Shown piece after piece: positions 1-5,285 of a DNA stretch of 5,285 bases (the first letter of the stretch is position 1; every line of letters starts with the position of its first letter). Source of the stretch: Betaproteobacteria bacterium (GTDB taxonomy: Bacteria; Pseudomonadota; Gammaproteobacteria; Burkholderiales; Burkholderiaceae_C); NCBI GenBank assembly GCA_025354965.1, contig JANXLW010000137.1, positions 1-5,285 on the forward strand, given 5' to 3'. The notes under the pieces are model-generated. The model was not told the DNA's origin, made no database searches, and saw nothing but the letters and a program-made list of their open reading frames with translations. A program made the position numbers and the translations under genes.

Positions 1-31
1 GCGATAAGCGCTGGTACATGAGAATGGTGGG

Positions 32-253
32 ATGCAAGACATGACCACCGCTGCGATGATGATCCCCGAACTGCGCAAGGTACTCAAGCGACTGCATTAC
101 CCACTGCAAGTGATGCTGGTTTGCGCCCGCTGGTATGCAGCTTACCCGTTGAGTTTTCGCCATCTTGAAGAAATAATGCAGGAGCGTGGTGTCTTTGTTG
201 ACCACTCCACTGTCTGGCAGAGTCATTCAACTGACACTCTGAAAATCAAGTAG
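32..253 (+). pseudogene. IS6-family transposase, N-terminal remnant
   Basis: The 73-residue reading frame matches only the N-terminal part of IS6-family transposases. Residues about 20-61 carry the family pattern: a hydrophobic helix, then CARWY (31-35), YPLSFRHLEE (38-47), ERG (51-53) and VDHSTV (56-61). This is the helix-turn-helix DNA-binding region. Intact family members continue with a tryptophan-containing helix and a DDE catalytic domain, for a total of roughly 230 residues or more. Here the match stops near base 214-217, the next ten residues look unrelated, and a TAG stop follows. The DDE domain is therefore absent and the gene cannot encode an active transposase. The exact start is uncertain, since ATG codons at 41, 56 and 59 are also in frame. 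No IS6-type terminal inverted repeat was recognised in the window. I infer an old truncated insertion, cut by deletion or by a later insertion. Confidence 0.8.
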
Positions 254-336
254 CGGACCATCCTTGATGGCGGTATCAAAGCCACACGGTTAGGCATCAT
301 TTGCCCTTGGCGAATTGAGGGTTTTCCCGCTGATCG

Positions 337-349
337 ATAGATCATCTAT
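337..349. repeat. Short perfect palindrome (6+1+6)
   Basis: ATAGAT and ATCTAT form a perfect inverted repeat around a single central C. It lies in the AT-richer DNA downstream of the IS6 remnant. It could be an operator, part of a mobile-element end, or chance. No function can be assigned. Confidence 0.35.
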
Positions 350-437
350 GGCTTGATACTGGGTTTCATGTGGTTGAAAGGTCAGCTTTTGTCTCTTGTC
401 GCCGACGATTGCCGCGTTTCGATAGCCGTCCCCGTCC

Positions 438-469
438 TCCCCTCGGGTACATGCTTACCCCCGTGGGGA
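438..469. repeat. Imperfect GC-rich hairpin
   Basis: The arms TCCCCTCGGG (438-447) and CCCGTGGGGA (460-469) are complementary except at one position. In an alternative pairing, GGGTA (445-449) and TACCC (456-460) form a perfect inner stem around a 6-nt loop. No T-run follows on the + strand, so it does not look like a standard intrinsic terminator for upstream transcription. It may be a mobile-element relic or a structured leader about 90 bp upstream of the Nudix start. Confidence 0.45.
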
Positions 470-560
470 AGGGGAACAAAGGCACTCGTGCGCGAGTTCG
501 AGGCGCAATGGCTCGAAGATATTTGCTGCCGAAGTTCGCGGCGCTTTTCTGTTCAGTCCG

Positions 561-1052
561 ATGACCACCATTGAATCTGCCCGCGCGTTGCTGGTCGATC
601 CGCAAGGCCGTGTTCTGCTGATGAAGCTGGCGTCAGGGCGTGTGACGCTGGGGCCAATGGCATCGCGGCGGACGTTCTGGTTGACACCGGGCGGATCCCT
701 GCAACCGAGTGAGTCGTTCGAGGACGCGTTGATGCGCGAGATCTTCGAGGAAACCGGCCTGCGCCTCAGCCACCCGGGCCACTGGATCTGGACCTCGCCC
801 AAGCGCATCGTGCGCGATGGCATGCCGGTCGACACGTTGGCGCGTGTCTACATTCAGTGTGTGCCGTCCTTCGAGCCGATGCCGACGGCGCTCACCGTGG
901 AAGAGCGCGAAACTTTTCGCGAACTGCGCTGGTGGAGCATCGGCGAGATCGACGCATCGAGCGAGACCTTCGTCCCGCGCCAGCTTGCGTTGCTGCTGAA
1001 ACCGCTGCTTACCGGTGCGTGGCCGGCCGATCCGGTCAGTATCGTGCCGTAG
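561..1052 (+). CDS. Nudix hydrolase
   Basis: This 163-residue protein is a complete Nudix-fold pyrophosphohydrolase. The Nudix box at residues 45-67 fits GX5EX7REUXEEXGU exactly: G45, E51, R59-E60, E63-E64, G66 and L67. Its glutamates bind the divalent metal that drives hydrolysis of a nucleoside diphosphate linked to another moiety. The N-terminus (SARALLVDPQGRVLLMK, residues 6-22) is the usual first strands of the fold, which supports the ATG at 561, although no strong Shine-Dalgarno sequence precedes it. The length is typical of small single-domain members. The substrate (nucleotide sugar, ADP-ribose, oxidised dNTP or another) cannot be inferred. The gene has its own stop at 1050-1052 and lies about 245 bp upstream of acoX, beyond the acoX control region. 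It is probably not part of the acetoin operon. The neighbouring IS remnant suggests this flank has been rearranged. Confidence 0.9.
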   Translation: MTTIESARALLVDPQGRVLLMKLASGRVTLGPMASRRTFWLTPGGSLQPSESFEDALMREIFEETGLRLSHPGHWIWTSPKRIVRDGMPVDTLARVYIQCVPSFEPMPTALTVEERETFRELRWWSIGEIDASSETFVPRQLALLLKPLLTGAWPADPVSIVP

Positions 1053-1104
1053 GGCTGACCCGGCAGTGCCGCCATGGCGCCACGGGCTTGCTCCAGGCGC
1101 GGTG

Positions 1105-1120
1105 TGCGACAAGTGTTGCA
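1105..1120. promoter_or_regulatory. Upstream activator palindrome 1 (putative AcoR-type site)
   Basis: TGCGACA, a 2-nt spacer AG, and TGTTGCA form a 16-bp inverted repeat with one mismatch between the arms. It repeats the sequence of the perfect palindrome at 1129-1144, with centres 24 bp apart. It sits roughly 165 bp upstream of the predicted sigma-54 start point, a normal distance for an enhancer-binding protein. Assignment to AcoR is an inference from the operon it precedes. Confidence 0.7.
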
Positions 1121-1128
1121 GTGCTTGG

Positions 1129-1144
1129 TGCGACAGGTGTCGCA
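1129..1144. promoter_or_regulatory. Upstream activator palindrome 2 (putative AcoR-type site)
   Basis: TGCGACA, spacer GG, and TGTCGCA form a perfect 7+2+7 inverted repeat. The 2-nt spacer is too short for a stable RNA hairpin and no T-run follows, so a dimeric DNA-binding protein site is more likely than a terminator. It lies about 140 bp upstream of the predicted transcription start. A further half-site-like TGAGACA follows at 1149-1155 and a TGCGAC at 1222-1227; these are weaker and may be chance. Confidence 0.75.
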
Positions 1145-1250
1145 AGAGTGAGACAAAAACCGCGTCAGCACAAGCCATAGCGGGTCGCGGATACGGCTTC
1201 TCCCCTGGGTGCTGCGCTGCCTGCGACGCACTTTAACGGTTTTTGCGATA

Positions 1251-1265
1251 TGGCACGGGCCTTGC
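1251..1265 (+). promoter_or_regulatory. Sigma-54 (-24/-12) promoter of acoXABC
   Basis: TGGCACG, four bases, then TTGC matches the RpoN consensus. The invariant GG (1252-1253) and GC (1264-1265) are separated by exactly 10 bases. If the C at 1265 is -12, transcription would begin near 1277, leaving a leader of about 21 nt before the acoX ATG at 1298. Aco operons of Ralstonia eutropha-type bacteria are known to depend on sigma-54 and the activator AcoR, which fits both the motif and its position. Confidence 0.9.
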
Positions 1266-1284
1266 GGTTCTGCTCGGAGGTACT

Positions 1285-1290
1285 AGGAAA
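1285..1290 (+). promoter_or_regulatory. Ribosome binding site deciding the acoX start
   Basis: AGGAAA lies 7 nt before the ATG at 1298. A stronger GGAGG at 1276-1280 is 17 nt away, too far for that start, and sits about at the predicted transcription start point. The in-frame ATG at 1250 overlaps the -24 element and would not be on the sigma-54 transcript. Confidence 0.6.
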
Positions 1291-1297
1291 TCAGCGC

Positions 1298-2374
1298 ATG
1301 ACTGCAACCCGGTTCAGTGCACCTGCTAGCGTCGGCATCATCGCCAATCCGGTGTCCGCGCGCGACATTCGGCGCATCATCGCCAACGCCAGCAATTTGC
1401 AGACTTCGGAGCGCGTCAACATCGTGTTGCGGGTGCTCACCACGCTGGCTGCGGGAGGCATCGAACACGTGCTGATGATGCCCGACAAGGCCGGCATCAG
1501 TGCCATGCTGCTGCGCAGTCTGCAGCGCGAACGCAACCTGCACCATCGTTTCCCCCGGGTGGAGTTTGTGGACATGGATGTGACCTCCAGCGTGGACGAC
1601 ACCTTTGCTGCGGCGCGTGCAATGCAGCACGCCGGGGTCAAGGCGATGGTGGTGCTCGGCGGCGACGGCACCCACCGCGCCGTTGTGCGCGAACTCATGG
1701 CGGGCACGCGCCATGGTTTGCCGATGGTACCGATTGCCGGACTATCCACTGGGACCAACAACGCTTTCCCGGAAATGCGCGAACCCACCATTGCCGCGTT
1801 GGCCGTAGGCCTGTATGCCAGTGGCCAACTCAGCGCCGTGCAGGCGCTGTCGCCCAACAAGGTGCTGGAAGTCGGCGTCGAGGGTGTGGCGCGTGACATT
1901 GCCATCGTTGATGTCGTCATTGGTTCGGACCGTTTCATTGGCGCGCGCGCGCTGTGGAAGACCGACAGTCTGAGCGCAGCCTACCTGACGTTTGCCGATC
2001 CGCAGGTGATCGGCTTATCCGCGATCGGCGGCCTGCTCCAACCCGTGGGACGCGGCGAGCCCGGCGGCTTGGCTATTCAACTAGGGTGCGACGCCGCCTC
2101 CACCCGGCTGCACCTGAGCGTTCCGATAGCGCCAGGAATGATCAGCAAGATTGCGATTGCCGACTGGTCGGCCATGCCTGCAGGCGTGCCATTTGCGGTG
2201 GCCAGCAGTGCCGGTGTGGTGGCGCTCGACGGCGAGCGCGAGTTCACTTTTGACGTTGGCCAGCAGGTCAGCGTCACTCTGCGCGAGAATGCGTTCCCCA
2301 CGGTGGACGTAGCCCGTTGCTTGCAGACCGCTGCACGCGAAGGCTTGTTCCGCCATTCTTCCCCCAGCCCCTAA
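1298..2374 (+). CDS. acoX: AcoX, acetoin catabolism protein, NAD-kinase-like
   Basis: This 358-residue protein belongs to the AcoX family, related to ATP-NAD kinases, and is encoded first in many aco operons. From this start, residues 11-20 (SVGIIANPVS) form the opening strand. The nucleotide-binding signature GGDGT is at 121-125, followed by HR. A second kinase-like motif, STGTNNAFP, is at 150-158. The length fits the family. The protein appears soluble, with no signal peptide or membrane segment. Its biochemical role is not established to my knowledge: the motifs suggest binding or phosphorylation of a nucleotide or other small molecule, and acetoin cleavage itself is done by AcoABC. The reading frame also contains an ATG at 1250, but that lies on the sigma-54 promoter, so 1298 is preferred. 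The stop is only 18 nt before acoA, consistent with co-transcription. Confidence 0.92.
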   Translation: MTATRFSAPASVGIIANPVSARDIRRIIANASNLQTSERVNIVLRVLTTLAAGGIEHVLMMPDKAGISAMLLRSLQRERNLHHRFPRVEFVDMDVTSSVDDTFAAARAMQHAGVKAMVVLGGDGTHRAVVRELMAGTRHGLPMVPIAGLSTGTNNAFPEMREPTIAALAVGLYASGQLSAVQALSPNKVLEVGVEGVARDIAIVDVVIGSDRFIGARALWKTDSLSAAYLTFADPQVIGLSAIGGLLQPVGRGEPGGLAIQLGCDAASTRLHLSVPIAPGMISKIAIADWSAMPAGVPFAVASSAGVVALDGEREFTFDVGQQVSVTLRENAFPTVDVARCLQTAAREGLFRHSSPSP

Positions 2375-2392
2375 AAACAGGAGACATTCACC

Positions 2393-3379
2393 ATGGCAGG
2401 CACCAATCCCTTCCCACTGTCCCGCGAGGACTTGCTCAAGGCTTACCGCACGATGCGAACGATTCGTGAATTTGAAGAGCGATTGCACGTCGACTTCAGT
2501 CGCGGCGATATTCCAGGCTTTGTCCATCTGTACGCCGGCGAAGAAGCCGCTGCCACCGGCATCATGGCGCACCTGGGCGACGGCGACCGCATTGCCAGCA
2601 CGCACCGTGGTCACGGCCATTGCATTGCCAAAGGCGTGGATGTGTTTGGCATGATGAAAGAAATCTACGGCAAGAAAGGGGGTTCCTGCCAGGGCAAGGG
2701 CGGCTCCATGCACATCGCCGACCTGAGCAAGGGCATGATGGGTGCCAACGGCATTTTGGGCGCAGGCGCGCCGCTGGTCTGTGGCGCAGCGCTGGCGGCC
2801 AAGTACCGCAAGAAAGGCGAAGTGGCGATCAGCTTTGTGGGTGATGGCGCTTCCAACCAGGGCACATTTCTGGAAAGCCTGAATCTGGCCGGGGTGTGGA
2901 ATCTGCCGGCGATCTTCGTGGTCGAGAACAACGGCTACGCCGAATCCACCTCGCGCGACTACGCCACGGCGGTCGATAGCTTCGTCGACCGCGCAGCCGG
3001 CTTTGGCATGCCGGGCATTACCGTGGACGGCACCGACCTGTTCGCGGTGTACGAGGCTGCCGGCGAAATCATCCGGCGTGCGCGCGAAGGCGGCGGGCCG
3101 TCGCTGCTGGAGTGCAAAATGGTGCGGTTCCACGGACACTTTGAGGGCGACGCGCAAACCTACCGTGCGCCAGGCGAACTCGACGACATCCGCGCCAACT
3201 CCGACTGTCTGAAAAAGCTGGCTGCGCAGGTCATAGCCGCCGGTGTCATCAGCTCGGGCGAGCTCGCCGCCATCGACAGCGAAGTCATGGCGCTGATCGA
3301 AAGCGCAGTGGCGCAAGCCAAGGCCGCGCCGCTGCCCACACTGGCCGACCTCACGACCGACGTCTACGTCACTTACTAA
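2393..3379 (+). CDS. acoA: Acetoin dehydrogenase E1 component, alpha subunit
   Basis: This 328-residue protein is the alpha subunit of the thiamine-diphosphate-dependent E1 of the acetoin dehydrogenase complex. With AcoB it would cleave acetoin, release acetaldehyde and transfer the acetyl unit to the lipoyl group of AcoC in the cytoplasm. The ThDP/Mg binding motif is clear: GDG at residues 150-152, then 26 residues, then NN at 179-180. Other E1-alpha landmarks are HRGHG (71-75), a GKGGSMH stretch (101-107), VDGTD (211-215) and the GHFEGD loop (248-253), whose His249 corresponds to the conserved loop histidine of the family. The GHFEGD form is typical of acetoin and TPP-dependent E1 alpha rather than pyruvate dehydrogenase. 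A strong AGGAGA (2379-2384) sits 8 nt before the ATG. Length is normal and there is no frameshift. A close 2-oxoacid E1 alpha is the alternative, made unlikely by acoX and the acoC architecture. Confidence 0.95.
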   Translation: MAGTNPFPLSREDLLKAYRTMRTIREFEERLHVDFSRGDIPGFVHLYAGEEAAATGIMAHLGDGDRIASTHRGHGHCIAKGVDVFGMMKEIYGKKGGSCQGKGGSMHIADLSKGMMGANGILGAGAPLVCGAALAAKYRKKGEVAISFVGDGASNQGTFLESLNLAGVWNLPAIFVVENNGYAESTSRDYATAVDSFVDRAAGFGMPGITVDGTDLFAVYEAAGEIIRRAREGGGPSLLECKMVRFHGHFEGDAQTYRAPGELDDIRANSDCLKKLAAQVIAAGVISSGELAAIDSEVMALIESAVAQAKAAPLPTLADLTTDVYVTY

Positions 3380-3410
3380 ACCGGATAAACAGCGTATTAA
3401 GGAGACCAAC

Positions 3411-4427
3411 ATGGCCCGAAAAATTAGCATGAAGCAAGCCGTCAACGAGGCACTGGACCAGGCAATGGCGGCAGACCCCAGCGTGATCTGCATGGGTGAA
3501 GATATTGTCGGCGGTGCCGGCGCCGATGGCGAAAAGGATGCCTGGGGCGGCGTTCTGGGTGTTACCAAGGGCTTGTACGCCAAGCACGGCGACCGCCTGC
3601 TCGACACCCCTCTGTCCGAAAGCGCCTACATCGGCGCCGCCATTGGCGCGGCCGCGTGCGGCATGCGCCCGGTGGCAGAACTGATGTTCATCGACTTCAT
3701 GGGCGTGTGCTTTGACCAGATCTTCAACCAGGCAGCCAAGTTCAAATACATGTTTGGCGGCAAGGCCGAAACCCCGGTCGTGATCCGCGCGATGGTGGGA
3801 GCGGGCTTTCGCGCCGCTGCCCAGCACAGTCAGATGCTGACACCGCTGTTCACCCACATTCCGGGCCTGAAGGTGGTGTGCCCAAGCAACCCCTACGACA
3901 CCAAGGGCTTACTGCTCCAGTCGATCCGCGACAACGATCCGGTGATCTTTTGCGAGCACAAGAATCTCTACGCGATTGAAGGCGAAGTACCCGAGGCTTC
4001 CTACGCCATTCCGTTTGGCGAAGCCAGCGTGGTGCGCGATGGCAAGCACTGCAGCATCGTGACCTATGGCCTGATGGTGCACCGCTCGCTGGAAGCGGCT
4101 GCGGTATTGGCCAAGGAAGGCGTCGAGGTCGAAATCGTCGACTTGCGCACGCTCTCGCCGCTGGACATGGACACCATACTCGACAGCGTGACCAAGACCG
4201 GTCGGCTGGTATGCGTGGACGAGGCCAGCCCGCGCTGCAATATTGCCACCGACATTTCGGCCCAGGTCGCGATGTACGCCTTTGGCGCGCTCAAGGCGCA
4301 CATCGAGATGGTCTCTCCGCCGCACACGCCGGTGCCGTTCTCGCCGACTCTGGAAGATTTGTATATCCCGAGCGCCGCGCAAATCGCTGACGCAGTGCGC
4401 CGCACGCTCAAGGCGGGGAGAAACTGA
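3411..4427 (+). CDS. acoB: Acetoin dehydrogenase E1 component, beta subunit
   Basis: This 338-residue protein pairs with AcoA as an alpha2-beta2 E1 enzyme. The N-terminal transketolase-like pyrimidine-binding domain covers roughly residues 4-180. It includes GED (29-31), the DTPLSE motif (65-70) whose Glu70 is the expected activator of the thiamine aminopyrimidine, and the QHSQ motif (138-141) with His139 at the active-site channel. The C-terminal transketolase domain, about 195-325, begins around the GEASVVRDG stretch and contains VEIVDLRTLSPLD. Length and motif order match the family. AAGGAG (3399-3404) lies 6 nt before the ATG, and the gene starts 31 nt after acoA ends. Its TGA stop shares one base with the acoC start codon, a sign of translational coupling between E1 beta and E2. 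Confidence 0.95.
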   Translation: MARKISMKQAVNEALDQAMAADPSVICMGEDIVGGAGADGEKDAWGGVLGVTKGLYAKHGDRLLDTPLSESAYIGAAIGAAACGMRPVAELMFIDFMGVCFDQIFNQAAKFKYMFGGKAETPVVIRAMVGAGFRAAAQHSQMLTPLFTHIPGLKVVCPSNPYDTKGLLLQSIRDNDPVIFCEHKNLYAIEGEVPEASYAIPFGEASVVRDGKHCSIVTYGLMVHRSLEAAAVLAKEGVEVEIVDLRTLSPLDMDTILDSVTKTGRLVCVDEASPRCNIATDISAQVAMYAFGALKAHIEMVSPPHTPVPFSPTLEDLYIPSAAQIADAVRRTLKAGRN

Positions 4428-5285
4428 TGGCTGGTATCACACCCATCGTCATGCCCAAGTGGGGCTTATCGATGAAGGAAGGCACGGTCACCCAGTGGCT
4501 GGTCGAGGAAGGTACAACCATTAGCGTGGGTATGCCGATACTGGAAGTCGAAACCGACAAGATCGCCAACGCGGTCGAGGCACCCGACCCTGGCTTGCTT
4601 CGGCGCAAGCTCGCCGCAGTGGGGGACTTGTTGCCGGTCAAGGCGTTGTTGGGTGTGATGGCGGGGGACGACGTGAGCGACGCCGACATCGACGCCTATG
4701 TGGCGGCCTATGTCACGCCCGCAGCGGACGAGGACGACGGCGAGGCGGCCCTCGCCTACGAGTTTGTCGAGATCCGGGGCATCCGCACACGTTTTGCGCG
4801 CAAGGGGGTGGCCGAGGGCACACCGGTGTTGTTCATTCACGGCTTCGGGGGCGACCTCGACAACTGGCTGTTCAACATCGACGCCGTGGGCGAGAAGGCG
4901 CCGGTACTGGCGCTGGACCTGCCCGGCCACGGCCAGTCCGCCATCCGCCTGCCTGGCGCCACCTTGGGTGCGCTGGCGGGTTTTGTGGGCGACTTTCTCG
5001 ACGCCGTTCGGGTCGAGCGTGCGCATCTGGTGGGGCACTCCATGGGCGCAGCCATCGCCGCCAAGCTGGCACTGGTCAAGCCGCGGCGCGTGGCGTCGCT
5101 CACGCTCATTGGCAGCGCCGGCTTGGGCACCGAGATCAACGCCGACTACACCGATGGTTTCGCCCGAGCGCCCTCACGCCGTGAACTCAAACCCTTGCTG
5201 GAATTGCTGTTTGCCGATACCAGCCTGGTCAGTCGGCAAATGGTGGACGACGTGCTCAAGTACAAGCGGCTCGACGGTGTGCCTG
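4427..5285 (+). CDS. acoC: Acetoin dehydrogenase E2 (lipoyl acetyltransferase), 3' end cut by window
   Basis: The gene runs off the window after 286 full codons; family members are about 370 residues, so some 80 are missing. Residues 3-79 form a biotinyl/lipoyl domain, with EVETDKI at 40-46 and Lys45 as the expected lipoylated lysine. An acidic linker follows, about 80-110. From about 111 the protein is an alpha/beta hydrolase: HGFGG (138-142) as oxyanion-hole region, DLPGHGQS (164-171), and the nucleophile elbow GHSMG (203-207) with Ser205. The catalytic acid and histidine would lie past the window end. This lipoyl-plus-hydrolase layout, without a peripheral-subunit-binding domain, is characteristic of AcoC of the Ralstonia and Pseudomonas type. 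AcoC would carry the acetyl group from E1 to CoA. The ATG at 4427 shares its A with the acoB stop, and GGGGAG (4415-4420) precedes it. Confidence 0.94.
   Translation, partial: MAGITPIVMPKWGLSMKEGTVTQWLVEEGTTISVGMPILEVETDKIANAVEAPDPGLLRRKLAAVGDLLPVKALLGVMAGDDVSDADIDAYVAAYVTPAADEDDGEAALAYEFVEIRGIRTRFARKGVAEGTPVLFIHGFGGDLDNWLFNIDAVGEKAPVLALDLPGHGQSAIRLPGATLGALAGFVGDFLDAVRVERAHLVGHSMGAAIAAKLALVKPRRVASLTLIGSAGLGTEINADYTDGFARAPSRRELKPLLELLFADTSLVSRQMVDDVLKYKRLDGVP

Larger units (their letters stand above)
254..560. other. Intergenic stretch between IS remnant and Nudix gene
   Basis: I see no convincing gene here. The first part, to about 400, is visibly more AT-rich than the rest of the window and probably belongs to the decayed mobile DNA. 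Short open frames on both strands from about 350 to 600 overlap each other, lack ribosome binding sites and resemble no family I recognise. Two inverted repeats lie inside, at 337-349 and 438-469, and are listed separately. No clear sigma-70 promoter for the Nudix gene could be picked out. Confidence 0.6.

Noticed and set aside
353..605. Short open frames on both strands between the IS remnant and the Nudix gene
   Set aside because: They overlap one another in several frames, have no family resemblance and cross the hairpin at 438-469; most likely chance.
1066..1084. CGCCATGGCG palindrome shortly after the Nudix stop as a terminator
   Set aside because: It has no loop and no following T-run, and a 10-bp palindrome of this composition is common in GC-rich DNA.
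1129..1144. Perfect inverted repeat as an intrinsic terminator of the Nudix gene
   Set aside because: The loop would be only 2 nt and no T-run follows; a second copy 24 bp away points to a protein-binding site instead.
633..1231. Overlapping open frames on both strands around the Nudix gene and the acoX control region
   Set aside because: They have no recognisable motifs or convincing ribosome binding sites, and overlap a gene with an exact Nudix box or the regulatory palindromes.
1145..1250. IHF binding site between the enhancer and the sigma-54 promoter
   Set aside because: One would be expected by analogy with other sigma-54 promoters, but I found no stretch close to the IHF consensus.
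2081..3607. Long minus-strand open frame of 508 codons across acoX, acoA and acoB
   Set aside because: It is antisense to three well-supported genes with family motifs, spans their boundaries, shows no recognisable domain, and is expected by chance opposite GC-rich codons.
1..5285. CRISPR array, tRNA or rRNA genes, riboswitch, novel defence system
   Set aside because: No regularly spaced repeats, tRNA-like cloverleaf, rRNA sequence or defence-type genes were seen on either strand.

Overview
The window most likely comes from a GC-rich betaproteobacterium of the Burkholderiales type. This is inferred from strong third-position G/C in the genes and the acoX-acoA-acoB-acoC gene order known from Ralstonia eutropha-like organisms. 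No ribosomal or other taxonomic marker is present, so the placement is tentative.

Bases 1 to about 560 form an accessory, decayed stretch. It opens with the N-terminal helix-turn-helix part of an IS6-family transposase that has lost its whole catalytic domain. About 300 bp of mostly non-coding DNA follow, visibly more AT-rich at first, with one short palindrome and one larger imperfect hairpin. A complete Nudix hydrolase gene occupies 561-1052; its substrate cannot be read from the sequence.

Bases 1053-1297 are a regulatory region. It holds a tandem pair of 16-bp palindromes (1105-1120 and 1129-1144) and a textbook sigma-54 (-24/-12) promoter at 1251-1265. This is the layout expected for an enhancer-binding activator of the AcoR type.

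Bases 1298-5285 are a tightly packed acetoin catabolism operon, all on the + strand. acoX encodes a NAD-kinase-like protein of unclear role. acoA and acoB encode the E1 alpha and beta subunits of the thiamine-diphosphate acetoin dehydrogenase. acoC encodes the lipoyl E2 component and is cut by the window end. E1 would cleave acetoin, releasing acetaldehyde and passing the acetyl group to the lipoyl arm of AcoC, which delivers it to CoA. The E3 gene (acoD or equivalent) and the activator gene acoR are not in the window.

The central system is a known one. The points most worth a second look are the well-formed sigma-54/enhancer control region without an adjacent acoR, the resulting start correction for acoX, the unusual E2 architecture of AcoC, and the truncated IS6 gene with an unexplained downstream junction.
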